NCBI RefSeq assembly: GCF_032062135.1
Contig: NC_092859.1
Span: 63,708,570 to 63,772,569 of the forward strand
Source: Pyxicephalus adspersus
Taxonomy: Eukaryota > Chordata > Amphibia > Anura > Pyxicephalidae
Length of the DNA: 64,000 nt
Reading direction: 5' to 3'
Shown: piece by piece, positions 32,509 through 43,839 of the stretch
How positions within the stretch are numbered: position 1 is the stretch's first letter
How the letters are laid out: each line of letters opens with the position of its first letter
Notes under the pieces: generated by a model
What the model was told of the DNA's origin: nothing
Databases searched by the model: none
Seen by the model: the letters and a program-made list of their open reading frames with translations, nothing else
Program-made: the position numbers and the translations under genes

Positions 32509-32574
32509 CAGGGCTGTGGAGTCGGTCTCTGGTACCCCCGACTCTGACTCCTCAGTATTTACAGGGTTTCTCAT

Positions 32575-34022
32575 TTTATCCTCACACTTTTGCATTCAAA
32601 CTTCAAAAAATATTTAGACCCCTAAATTATTCATAAATCAATAAATTTATTATAAAATTAAATATGACACAATATTTTTACCTTAAAAGTTTTTCTCATG
32701 AAACATTAATAAAAATATATGAAAATAAATTGATGATTTGTCAATTATTATGTTTTTTACTTATAATATAACATATAATTTGAAAAATAAATATCTTTAT
32801 TTCAGGGATTTATAGTATGTTTTAAGTTAAGAATATTATTTATTTTTTTATCTTCAAAGTTACTAGCTTTATATTTATTATTGCACTTACCCTTATGGCC
32901 AGAGAAATAAGTAATGCAGAATGTCAAAGAGTGGTAGACCGTTTTCTCAATGGAAGTGATGCCTCCCAGATAGCAATGGTTTTGGGTTGTAATCGTACAA
33001 CCATAACCAAAATTTTTAAGACCTATGAATCTTCTGGTAGAGTGGAAAAATTACCAAGAGGAGGATGAAGGCTGAATTATGCAAACTAATGTCCGAGGAT
33101 TGCAGAATAAGCCTCAGGGAAATGAAGGATCAATTATTTGCCAAATTTGGAATATATGTATCTATTTCAACAATAGATAGAGGCATTGATACATTCCAAT
33201 GGTATTTAAAAAGAACTTCTTAAATTCCTGCAAGGCGCTATGATTCCCACTCTCTTCAAGAAAGGCTTAGCTATGCATTAATCTCATTGCTAAGGAACAT
33301 GGAAAAAACATGTATTTTCTTGATTAAGTAAGTTTTAACATCTCAATGAGAACCAAAAGAGGAAGATCTCCTATTGGGCAAAGGATGATGCATGTTGTGG
33401 CTGGAGTGCGTTCCAGAAATTATTCAATTTGTTGTGTGAGCAATAAAAATGGGACCCTCCACTTCAAGTTACAAGCACGATCATTTAATCAAGAAGCATT
33501 CCTCAATTTTATTGATGAGGTTTTGAATGTTTTTAGTGAAAAGAGTGTTTAGCATGCCATCCTAATTATGGATAATGTCCCCTTTCATTAAACTAGCCAG
33601 GTTGAATGTAAGGGACACCAACTCCTATTTTTACCACCATACTCTCCATTTCTTAATCCTGTTGAGAACACGTTCTTTAAATGGGAAGAAGTAGTAAGAA
33701 GAAATAGGCTAATTAATTCCGGTGCTTTATTTGAGAGCATCAATAGTGTATTTTTTAACAATAAGCGAGCAGGATTGCTCAAATTATTTATACAAAATTG
33801 TTTAGCTTTTTGCCTAAATACCTGAAAGGAGAAAGCATTAATGATCATTAAAATATATATTACAAATTTTTCCTTAATGTTTCTTGAGAAAATCTTTTAT
33901 GGTAAAAATATTCTGTTATATTTAATTTTATAATAAATTTATTGATTCATGGATAATTAGGGGGGTCTACATTTTTTTGTGAAGTTTGAATGCAAAAGTG
34001 TGAAGATAAAATGAGCAACCCT
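32575..34022 (+). mobile_element. Tc1/IS630-type DNA transposon nested in the right hAT, full length
   Basis: Terminal inverted repeats CAGGGTTTCTCATTTTATC (32575) and its complement ending ACCCTG at 34022, extending over 150 bp. Flanks are TA on both sides, the Tc1/mariner/IS630 signature. It carries a broken transposase on the plus strand, antisense to the host hAT transposase. Confidence 0.8.
32896..33835 (+). pseudogene. Tc1/IS630-type DDE transposase, broken
   Basis: N-terminal helix-turn-helix MAREISNAECQRVVDRFL and QIAMVLGCNRTTITKIF (32896-33030). Next RISLREMKDQLFAKFG, then RGRSPIGQRMMHVVAGVR (33357-33410), which follows the first acidic block in IS630/Tc1 proteins. LIMDNVP (33567) carries the second Asp and FLNPVENTFFKWEEVVRRN (33650-33706) the third acidic residue. 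Stops at several places and frameshifts separate these pieces. The last block is LLKLFIQNCLAFCLNT. Confidence 0.82.
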
Positions 34023-34249
34023 GTAATATGCTAATGTATTTTCCATGTTGATTGAAGGAAGGCAACATACACGCCATTTACCTACAGAACTACTGGCTAG
34101 GAAGCTGACACTTTTCCAGTTTAAAAATATGAACCACATTCTTTGGTAGTTTTAAAACAAAAACAAAGCTTAACTACATAAACAAAAGCAAAAGCTGGAA
34201 AACCTTAAACAGTTTATATATTAAGTTTGGAATATAGTTAATAGCAATC

Positions 34250-36010
34250 CAAAACTAACTGTAGTGTTGTTCTAAGAAATAGAATTGCTTTTGCCAGATC
34301 CTCTTTCATAGAAGCTCCTAAATCTGACTTGCTAATTTTTAGAGCTAAAAAGAGTCTTCCAACACTGACAGGTGGGTGGCATTGCTGTTACGGTTCTAGC
34401 CACATCACTAATAATCTCGGGATAAACAAGGATGGCTTCTTCTACAGTCAGTTTCGTTAAGCGATCACACTTTTCTACTTTTATTCTTTAAAAAAACTCC
34501 TGCTGGAATCCCCTTATTTTTATATTTTCTGGACGTTTATCTTTAACGCGTATGCAACGTCGCTTTACTGTTGAAAGTTCCATTTTGTCCAAGTAGGAAT
34601 CAAAGTCTAATTCTTCATTTCAAGAGGATGATCCTGAGTTACCAGTGCTTATAGCTTTATCCAGTGGTGGTGTTTGAGGTAGTAATCTTTTCATGCAAAC
34701 TGCTACATCATAGAGGGCATTTCTTGCAGTATCTGTCTGGTCATCGATTAACAGAAATAGCAGCTAACAAGATTTATCCAGTAAGAGATTCTCTCTTTTC
34801 TTCATTGAAGATACAATGCCATCAGCTATTAACCCTCCACTTTTGTTCAGGCAATATATCAAGCTCTTCCATTTCAAGAAGAATTTACCAGGTGTTAAAT
34901 CTTCAGAATGCAAACTCTTGGTGACAGTAAAGGGGTTAGAATGTAGATTTCCCAGTGCTTTTACTTGTGTCCACTGGCTTTCAGTTAATAAAAACATTTT
35001 TATTGTGCAGTTCTTCAAAAAAGTCTTTTAGTTTAAGCAAATGCTTTACCATCAAATAAGTGCTTCCCCAGTGCGTTGTTTGATCCAAAATGGCTCCTTT
35101 CCCCGCACGTCTTTTCAAATTAGCATCTGTTTTAGAGGCCCTGGCTGCAACAGTTACTTGCCTCAGAGTATGAACAGCACAAAGCATATGTTGAATAGTA
35201 GTACGCTTAGTTGCTTCTTCAACAATGTTACCCAAAATGTCACTATTCTCTTTGCTTTCACTTTCTCCAATACTTGCAGAACTGTCTTCCGTTAATATCT
35301 TGTCTGTCACTTTCTTCATCTACTTTCTTTATTTTCTCAATTGTGCTCAACATATTAGAAGCATTATTTGTCACAATACATAGAATCTGTTCCTTTTAAA
35401 TTTCAAAATCTTCTGGAACATCCTCCACTAACTTCTGAAGATAGTCACTGGTGTGATGTGCCTGGGTGTCCTTTACTCCCAAGGTTGGTGGTATTGTTTT
35501 ATGATTTTCATCAACAAATCTAACATTAATAGGAAAATAATTGACTCTGTAACGTGTGCATGCATCCATTTTTATGAAGACAAAGTGTCCCTTCAGACCT
35601 TTTCATAGCTCTTCCTTTTTACATTTGGCCTCTTCAATAATAAAATTCCTTATACTTTCTCTTTCCAGAGAAACACCAAGTTTTTTAGCCATTTCTCCAT
35701 TTAAGCCTAAAAAGGCTGGTTGTGAAAAGGATAGTGGTACACTATTCTTTACTACCATTTCAATAATGTGGTTTTTATGACTTTGTCAGTTATAAAAAAT
35801 CTTCTTAGTTGTGTTTGGTCCTCCAGTGGATTTCTTTTTTTATCCCAGAAGCAGATGGAATATTTTCATTGATATAGTTCTCATTCACAACTTCTAACAT
35901 TTTAGGATGAAAATGCTGCAAGAGTCTTTTCAAATTTGTTGCATTTTTGTTAGACCCACTGAAACTTGGCACCAGTAAAGTTTCCCATCACTTATAATGT
36001 AAACCGTGAT
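34250..36010 (-). pseudogene. hAT transposase (right copy), broken
   Basis: Minus-strand counterpart of 25440-27230. Readable pieces include NIVEEATKRTTIQHMLCAV and LRQVTVAARASKTDANLKR (35235-35100), and an SVGRLFLALKI-like dimerisation block near 34360. The BED-finger region is near 35990-35900. Many stops. It diverges from the left copy by scattered substitutions and small indels, so the two copies are old. Confidence 0.78.
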
Positions 36011-36337
36011 AATGTAAACTGCTCATAAACAGCAGACTATTGTGTTTGTTGGCAGACTTTTTGCCATTGTCAATGGGGTTCCGCTTTCACTAAAATTTAA
36101 ATATAAAATATTTTATAGTAACTAGCATATTCTTTGATTTAAATATACACATAGTCCTGCACTATTGCAAACATACATACAACACCGTACTAGACACACA
36201 AATAAGCTATAGCCTACACTAAACTTAGACATAATTTGTCCTATACAGAAAAACATACACAAACATATATACTATACACATAACACAGAGCCCTACATTT
36301 TACTCAGAAACATACACACAATATACACTATACACAA

Positions 36338-36430
36338 ACATTCATACATTCCTGCACCATACACACAAACATTCATACATTCCTGCACCATACACACAAA
36401 CATTCATACATTCCTGCACCATACACACAA
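36338..36430. repeat. 31-bp tandem repeat, three copies
   Basis: Units starting ACATTCATACATTCCTGCAC at 36338, 36369 and 36400. The left hAT copy has a single equivalent (about 25120-25150, reverse complement), so the expansion happened in the right copy. Confidence 0.9.
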
Positions 36431-37037
36431 ACATACACATAGCCCTACCGTTTTATCCAGAAACATGCACAGAGCCTGACATCATAGTACACACAAGCGC
36501 CCATGCAGTTTTAAAATAAACATGAACACTTACAGTTGAATCTAAAAAGCTGTTCTTCTAAGCTGCTGCCTTTATCTTTGCTTGCTGATCTTCTGCTTAA
36601 GACTGGGCAGTGGGAGGCTCCAGGGCCAGGGGGGCTACCTAACTAACTTTCTAGTATTAGTTGGTGTGCAAAATGATGTTAACGTTAAGCCCTGGATGGG
36701 AGCATAAATGGAGATTGCAGATTGGACACCTGAACACACATCAGGCTATTGCTCTTGCCTACACCTATATCATTACACTTGTTAAACACAATATATTGTG
36801 AACGTCAGGTTGTATAATAGCTCAGCTGAACTTGACACTAGTAGAAATACAACTATGCATTGGGCTTTATTCTTACATCAGAGAAGTACTTAATTATGTC
36901 CATTGTGTGTGAAATAGGACATTTGAACCTGCTGTATTTGTTTTTTTTATAATTTAAATTTGTCAGTTGGCACATTTTTATCCACTCTGACTCCATTTAC
37001 CCAAAATTGTCTCCGACTCCACAGCTTTCTTTTCTGG

Positions 37038-38094
37038 TACATATCATGAAAACACCTAACACATTTTCTTAAAAAACAGAACTTTTCCAGACATTGTCGC
37101 GTTTCCCAATATCATAGTGTGTTGCAGGTTATGCAAAATTCTGCAAATTTGCATATTGCTTACTAAAGAGAAACATCATATAGAGGTCTATAATACAATG
37201 GATATTCTCTGTTATATTACCACAAAAAATGTCACTAAAATATATTAACAATATTCAAAGAACGATACCAGCACTTCAACAGATAATACCTCAATATGGT
37301 CCCAGAAATTGTGGAAACTGCAACACCATACATGGCATAGAGCCTAAGTTTGAAAAAATACATATATATCGCCTAAGTTTTATGAATCTGGGATACAGGT
37401 ACACAGATAATATTGTACCAACTGGCTCAGTCAATATAATATATATAAATAGATGAGAACCTAGGTCTGCTTCTGAATCTCATGGATCCAGAAAATGATA
37501 TACATATACAATCATATCAATATCAAAATGATTTCACAAAACAAAATAGTATGCATAAAGCAATCTGTGAACTTTCCAGTAAATAATATAGACCTCCAGT
37601 ATATATTTGTACACCTTTCATGTACTAGAATACTGCTTCCACAATAAGCTCACTTGAGCTGGCAAAGCCCCCCTTTTCTTTCTGGTCAGGAGCTTCTGGC
37701 TCCCATATCTCTGTCCTGCCTTAAATGGCATTGCTCAGCCCTGGTCCACGCTACAGTGGGACTCGGTTGTGTGATGTCACTTCCGGCTCCAGCGTTGGTG
37801 GAGGGAAGTAAAAATCCCCTCCTTGTGTGGCAATATGGCTGATGCTGATGTGGAGTTTATGTCAGCTCATGTCTATATCTAGGCACGCTGTTTTAGCTTC
37901 ACTTGTGCCTATCAAGGAATGATATTCTGTAATGGGGGAGCTGTGAAATCTCTTCAACATTGCAGAACACGTAATTTGAATATATATTATATAATTTACT
38001 AACGCTACTATCTGTTTCATTGTCACATTTCCCTTTGGATTTACCAACAACTATATTATGTTGTGTAAAGGCAACCTGAAAAATGTTATTCATT
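37038..38094. other. Intronic sequence, no gene recognised
   Basis: No protein similarity and no repeat ends seen. 37640-37850 is locally GC-richer (TGTGATGTCACTTCCGGCTCC) and may be a remnant of an unidentified element. Confidence 0.5.
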
Positions 38095-38288
38095 GGGCCT
38101 GATTTATGAAAGCTCTCCAGGGCTGGAGAGCATACACTCCCATCAGTGAAACTGGGTGATCCAGCAAACCTGGAATGGATTTATTTCTATTTTTGCTAGC
38201 AAATGTTTTGAATTCTGAACTACATCCATTCCAGGCTTGCTGGATCACCGAGCTTCACTGATGAAAGCATATCCCCTCCAGCCTCCAG
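38095..38288 (+). repeat. Foldback MITE (GGGCCTGATTTAT...), right end truncated
   Basis: Left arm from GGGCCTGATTTATGAAAGC (38095) includes CAGTGAAACTGGGTGATCCA, then AGCAAACCTGGAATGGAT. The right arm (38222-38288) repeats this in inverted form (ATCCATTCCAGGCTTGCTGG). Arms are about 70 bp around a short loop with TTTGCTAGCAAA at its centre. The outer ~25 bp of the right arm are missing. This is a very common anuran repeat type. Confidence 0.75.
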
Positions 38289-38734
38289 GTCCATTAGGTA
38301 TCCAACCAGATGGGTCTTTGCACCACATTGTTGGTAGATCTAAATGACATTGTAACATCTATGTTTGTAAACAGGTGACATATGTCATATGTGGATGTTT
38401 TTTTTTTTTTTTTTACATTTCTACTCCCTTCTCTGGAAAGTTTTGTTAAAAGTGCAAATCAGATTGTTGGAGATCCAGACCACTGTGTCTGTGTAAGGGC
38501 ATCTGTAAATTCACTTTGCTGTCTGTCTTGATGAGAATGGTCAAAGGGACCATTATCGACAGTAAATTTATTCACTGGGCTAAAGTAATAAACAATTACT
38601 TGTTGTGTTCTACCCCTATTATTCTCTCTCCCCCCCCCCCCCCCCCAAAAAAAAAAAATAGGAAAAAAATGTCAGGATTTCTATTAGCCTTAAGCAGATT
38701 TTGTGCTCTGAGGTTATATATGATTGCTGTACAG

Positions 38735-39258
38735 CAGAGGTAGGCAAACTCCAGCCTTTAAACTGGATACAGCCTAGCCAGTATTCCACTCTGGCCTAAC
38801 GCCCCCCTAGTTATTTATTGTTGGATCCAGCCTAATTGAATTGTCAGGTTATCGCGAATTCCCGCTATATAATCAAGTTTCCACACAGTAACCCCAATTA
38901 CTATGCCTAAAGAGCAGAAACAACGCACAGCTACCAGTCTCCGGAAGGTTGACCTTTGAACGTCGTGTCTTCAACCCGAATGGAATGACAAATTATTCTT
39001 TGTCCAACGCAGCAACAAATCCCTGTGTTTAGTGTGCAACACCAACAGCACTTTCAAGCGGTCGAATCTCAAGGGGCATTTTGATGCCAAGCACACGTAC
39101 AGAGACTACTACACCACAGATGAGCAGAAGACTGAAGCTGCTCGCTTGCAGTCATGGTTGGAAAAAAATTTTCCTTGGACACCTTATTAATTCGAGCCTA
39201 GTGTGCCTTTTTGACTTCCTGAAATGGCCGAGTAGTCAAAAAAGTTTGCCGACCCTTG
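38735..39258 (+). mobile_element. Internally deleted hAT retaining a BED zinc finger
   Basis: Ends CAGAGGTAGGCAAACTCC (38735) and AAGTTTGCCGACCCTTG (to 39258) are imperfect inverted repeats of hAT type. Between them a short frame reads NDKLFFVQRSNKSLCLVCNT, then FKRSNLKGHFDAKHTYRDYY (38983-39100): a BED-type C-x2-C...H-x4-H finger like those at the N-terminus of ZBED/GTF2IRD2-related hAT transposases. The catalytic domain is absent. Stops precede and follow the finger. Target duplication not recognisable. Confidence 0.7.
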
Positions 39259-40401
39259 CAGGGTCATCTCTGATTCAGAGATGATTAGCTACATCAATTA
39301 CTGCCTAACTGCTTAAAAGCAGTAGCAGTATTGACTGTGTAGAATGCATTTTTTATATTGTTGTCCAACTCATAGACCTGCATTGTGGGAAAGAGTAGGA
39401 AGTGGGTCCTGGATAAGTCATAAAAATACTTTAAGCATCTGCTAAATGGTAGTCTATATGTCTTTGTGTCCATTTTTGCTTCATTATAAAAGGACAAAAT
39501 AATGCCAACAAAAATCTTGCTGAGTTGGCTCTGAACAACTTTGTCTCAGAATTGCTTCCAGGGCATACTTTTTTGGAACACAATTACTCACTGGATAAAT
39601 ATAAGGAGCTTCCCATGTTACACACAAACATTGGATTGTGCAGTACTATTTGTACTGACAAAAGGATTTGACAAATAGTGCTGGTAAATGCAGCAATGGT
39701 TTAAAGAGCCTGTTCACCAGTACTAGAAGTCTGGCAAACAAAATAGAGCGTTAGAAGCCTTAATAAATGAGGAGCATTATGACTTAATTGGTATTGCTGA
39801 ATCCTGACTTTGTTCTTCACATGACTGGGCTGCCAATATTCCTGGTTATACTCTGTCATAAAGACAAAGACAAACGAAAAGGTAGTGGTGTCTGTATGTG
39901 AGAAATGATCTGAAAGAAAATGTGAAAGACATTATGGGTGGAGATGAATGTGGGGATGCAAAAAAACATAAACAATTGTTGGAGTCTGCTATAGGCCCCC
40001 CAGTGCTAAGGAAGAAATACAGTCAACTACTAGCACAGATAGAAAAAGCAGCAAAAAGTGGAAATGTTTTAATCATGGGAGACTTCAACTAGCCTGACAT
40101 TGACTGGAGAAAAAACACTACAGGAACAGCAAAAGGGAGGACATTTGTGAATTTAATACACGATAACCTTATGGTACAGTTTATAGAAGCCCCAACTATA
40201 AATTATGCTCTGCTTGACCTAGTTCTTTCTAACAATGCAGAGCTTATAACAATTGTGCATATAAAAGGGAACCTGGGTAGCAGTGACCATAATATGATTT
40301 TGTTTAATGTAAGCTGCAAACAGGAAGCAAAAACAGGAAAGATAAAAACATTTAATTTTAAAAGAGCACATTTTTTGAATTTTCCCTACCAAAAGCGGTA
40401 A

Positions 40402-40745
40402 CCCTGTGCCACTCTCAAGGTGGAATTGCCAGCCAGTTTAAACTTCTACCTGGTTCCCACGTTCCAGTGACATCCTCCAGCAGTGCTGGCGGCGTCCTCC
40501 AGCGATGCCTGGCATCCTCCTTCCCCTGGGGATGCCCGTTATCTGTGTAACCTGGCAATGCCCGGACGGCATCTGCGTCCCTGGCCTCTAAACGTTTTGG
40601 ACGCGAGACCAGGGAAAGCAGAGGCTCGAGGGCGGGACCGTTAGGCAGGTAGGCGGGACTGGGAAGGAAATGTAAAATATTAAGGATTTTTTAATGTATC
40701 GCTTTTACATTCACAAATCCTCATTAATCATACTGCCAGGGAGGG
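40402..40745. repeat. CpG-rich MITE-like insertion in CR1 endonuclease-RT linker
   Basis: Begins near CCCTACCAAAAGCGGTAACCC and ends CATACTGCCAGGGAGGGTA, imperfect inverted termini. CR1 similarity stops and resumes around it. Same family style as 7505 and 54024. Confidence 0.6.
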
Positions 40746-41488
40746 TAAAGGCAGCTCTCTGTGACTTGGACTGGGAGACAATGTTTTAAGTCTGTTCTAC
40801 ATAAGCACACTGAAAAATATATTTCAATGGGTAATAGGTTTTACTTTAGCCTTTTAAACTTATGTGGCTCACAGCTGATGTTATTCATATTCGCAATGTC
40901 ACAGGCTTAACATGAGCCACAATGGCTCAAAATGTATATGAGGTTAAGGTTAATAAAGCACCAGGACCCGATGGATTACATCCATGTGTCCTCAAAGAGC
41001 TGAGATCAGTTACTTCAAAGCCATTATTTCTATCTTTTAGAGACTCTTTAGTCACTGGCAATGGTACCAATGGATTGGCGTAAGGCCAATGTGGTTCCTA
41101 TTGTTAAAAAAGGGAGCAAAGTCATTACCAGGAAACTACAGACCGGTTAGTTTAACGTCCATAGTTGGAAAGGTCCTTGAGATAAAGAACCACATAGAGG
41201 AGTTTCTGCTAGAAAATAATATAATAAGTGATAGTCAGCATTGCTTCAATAAAGACCGAAGTTGTCAAACAATTTTACTCTCTTATTATGAGGAAGTAAG
41301 TAAGCAGGTAGTGGAATAGCAAATGATATAGTGTACTTGGACTTTGCTAAAGCATTTGACACAGTACCTCACAGAAGGTTTTATGAGCAAGTTAGGGTCA
41401 ATAGTATTAGAAAAGTCAATCTGTAAATGGGTAGAGAACTGGCCTAAAGACCGCATCCAGAGAGTAGTGATTAATGATTCATACTCTA

Positions 41489-41705
41489 AATGTACAATGT
41501 GAAAAGTTAAGTAGGAGAAAAAGAAAGACTTTGGAGGCTCCAAGTTATTTAAAGTTAATTATGTATTGACATATTTCATATTCATACAAAATTATTTCAA
41601 ACATACAGAAATTGTATATTCCCTGTTCTGTTAATAGTCACAAAACTGGTATAACAGTTGCTAAACAGAGTATGCACTAGCACGAGAAGCTTAATACGAC
41701 CGTGT
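41489..41705 (+). repeat. Left arm of 217-bp inverted repeat
   Basis: AATGTACAATGTGAAAAGTT through TATGCACTAGCACGAGAAGC. Pairs with 45925-46141. Beyond it (41706-42885) no gene is recognised; 41881-42212 has a minus-strand poly(A)-like TTTTATTAG and TGT/ACA-like ends and may be another LTR fragment. Confidence 0.8.
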
Positions 41706-42885
41706 AAAAATGCTTATTAGAAATTTGCAGATATATAAAGCTACAACAGAATATTAGATGAACGTAAAGGTTTATATACAACTTAGTTTGTTATCAGGGG
41801 TGTTTGGTAGGAAGTTTCTAGACAATTATTTGTGTATTCCATATACATTACTGTGAATTCGAGTTCTTTATGATAATAAGTGTTGTGGATTGCCCATAGC
41901 AACGGGGTCAGTGTGTATCCGTAAACAGACAGCTGCCTTGAGAATGCAGTTAAAAAACAGGCTCCGGCCAGACTGTTTTATTAGCAAAACAAAGCACAGG
42001 GCACGGCTGAGCAACTACGTACATTCACTTTTGGTGGTCTCTCTCTGACTACCACAAAAGTTCAGCAAATTCACAATACACAGCAGTCTTTTAAGGCAAA
42101 CAAAGCAACATGTTTCACTCACCTAACCCCCCTAGCACAAAGCACAATGCAGGCCTTCTGCATTGTGCTTCACATCTCACTGCAGGGGGATCACTACAAT
42201 TGGATCACTACAATTCCTGGGCTCAGTTAAATTGTTTTATTTGATCCATTATTTGTATATTTCTACCAAATCATTTTCCTTAAATATATTTTTTTATTAT
42301 AAGCAATGCCCACATACTATTGAAATCATATATTTGATACATTCTGCTATATATACTTGGCCCGGCTTACATATATTATATATATTTATTCTAGGCATTG
42401 GAAAGCTAAGTCCTGTCCTTTTTCTTTACTACAATAAGCATTAATGGATGAAACTGCCTATCTATTGGGGCCAAACCGTCCCTTAGTGTTCAGACCAACA
42501 ACCATCTAATAGATACCCCTAAGCATTTCTGAATTATGGTATTTACCCTTTAGTTTATTCTATTATTAACAAATTCATCTTTTATTTATACACAGCTTTT
42601 ACTAGAAACAAACTTCATTATCTTAACTAACTCTACAACTGCACTTTTATGTTTTGACTTGTCTACCCCAGCACGTAAGTAAAACTGACCTAATTTCGTT
42701 GATTCAGTTTTAAACCATACATTAGATTGATTTTGACATTTTTTTCTTTCTTTATGAACTTTGTATAGCAGTAATTGTATGAATTTATAATTACCACCAC
42801 TATTTACTACTATGCTATTTTTCTGATGATATTTGTTTCACACCTACATATATCTATTCTAATATTATATCTTTTACAATGTTTT

Positions 42886-43495
42886 TGTTATGCAAGCGGG
42901 TGTGGACCCACTGTGCCACTGACCGGGTATACTCCAGAGGGGCGTGACTAAGCAGCTACCAGGTCTTCGCTAGGGCCTCTGAGGGTGAGGATAGGCTTGG
43001 GCTGCGGGGTAGCTGCAATCCCCAGAGCAATCCCCAGGCCAGTGGCAGCTGACCACAGCAGTCAGGAAACAAGGATACAGGACCAGGGCCAGGCGGCAAA
43101 CGGGCAAAGTCCAAAAACGTATTCCAAGGTCAGGGTCAGGCAGCAAACAGGCAGAGTCCAAAAACGAAGGCAAGGTTCGGTACTCAGCAGAGCAAACAGA
43201 CAAAACACCTTAGCACTGAGAGTAACGCAGGTAAGCCAGAGATTGCTCAGGCAACTTCCTGTAATAGGAGGTGCCTTTAAATACCTGCAGGACATGAGCC
43301 ATAGGCTGTAGGAAACCGAGGGCGTGTGTGTGTTACCTCAGAGACACACCCACGCCAGCTCACACACCAGAGCAAGTCTCAGCATGAAAGAAACACTGAC
43401 ATGGAACATAGGTAGTGGGTTACCTGAGAGATAGGACCCGGCGCCCGTGCCTGCGATTTGGAGCAGCGGCGCTGGCACGGCCTGCAGTGCTAACA
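42886..43495. repeat. Solo LTR with perfect 5-bp target duplication
   Basis: Ends TGTTA (42886) and TAACA (43491-43495) are perfect inverted repeats. Flanks are GTTTT on both sides (42881-42885 and 43496-43500). The 610-bp body is GC-rich with repeated 'gggcaaagtcc' and 'aacaggcagagtcc' phrases and no coding frame. It interrupted the sequence leading into the hammerhead-like motif at 43539. Confidence 0.85.
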
Positions 43496-43538
43496 GTTTT
43501 ATGTATATATACAGACTGTTAAGCTTGTTAACTATCAT

Positions 43539-43577
43539 ATTCCTGAAGAAGCTTATTCGTGGTGAAACGTGTTGGAT
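43539..43577 (+). ncRNA. Hammerhead-ribozyme-like motif, copy C
   Basis: CTGAAGA (43543-43549), extra A, GCT/GGT hairpin (43551-43553 with 43561-43563, one C-G and two wobble pairs), GAAA (43564-43567), C43568 pairing G43571, then TT giving a GUU cleavage triplet ending at 43573. Stem I is ATTC (43539-43542) with GGAT (43574-43577), four pairs including one G-U. The core is complete. Preceded 40 bp upstream by the solo LTR. Confidence 0.5.
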
Positions 43578-43839
43578 TATACAAGGCTTAAGCACGGTCC
43601 CCCTCATTTCTTCGCTCAATTGTTTTGTTGTTAGGAGTACGTATGTATAGTACATGAAAAACCCATATCCTGTGCAATGTCAAACCGGTATTAGGTGTTT
43701 ACTTAAATGTACAATTGTTTCAATAAGTGTGGTGAAATACATATTTAACTTCCTAAAGCAAGTTGTGAGCTGCAAACCTCTTTTCTTGTTCCTTTTTGAT
43801 TTTACATATTAGCTATTTGAAGAGGTGGCTCCACCTAAT

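Larger units (their letters stand above)
32509..37029 (-). mobile_element. Right copy of composite hAT transposon, both ends present
   Basis: Runs from CAGGGCTGTGGAGTCGG (32509, hAT 3' end) to CTCCGACTCCACAGC (about 37011-37029, hAT 5' end, last bases decayed). Flanks TTTTCAGG (32501-32508) and TTTTCTGG (37030-37037) form an 8-bp target duplication with one mismatch. The inner Tc1-like element sits 66 bp from the 3' end at the same site as in the left copy. The transposase (minus) occupies 36010-34250. Confidence 0.8.

Noticed and set aside
41881..42212. Fourth solo LTR
   Set aside because: TGT/ACA ends and a poly(A)-like signal are suggestive, but no flanking duplication could be matched.
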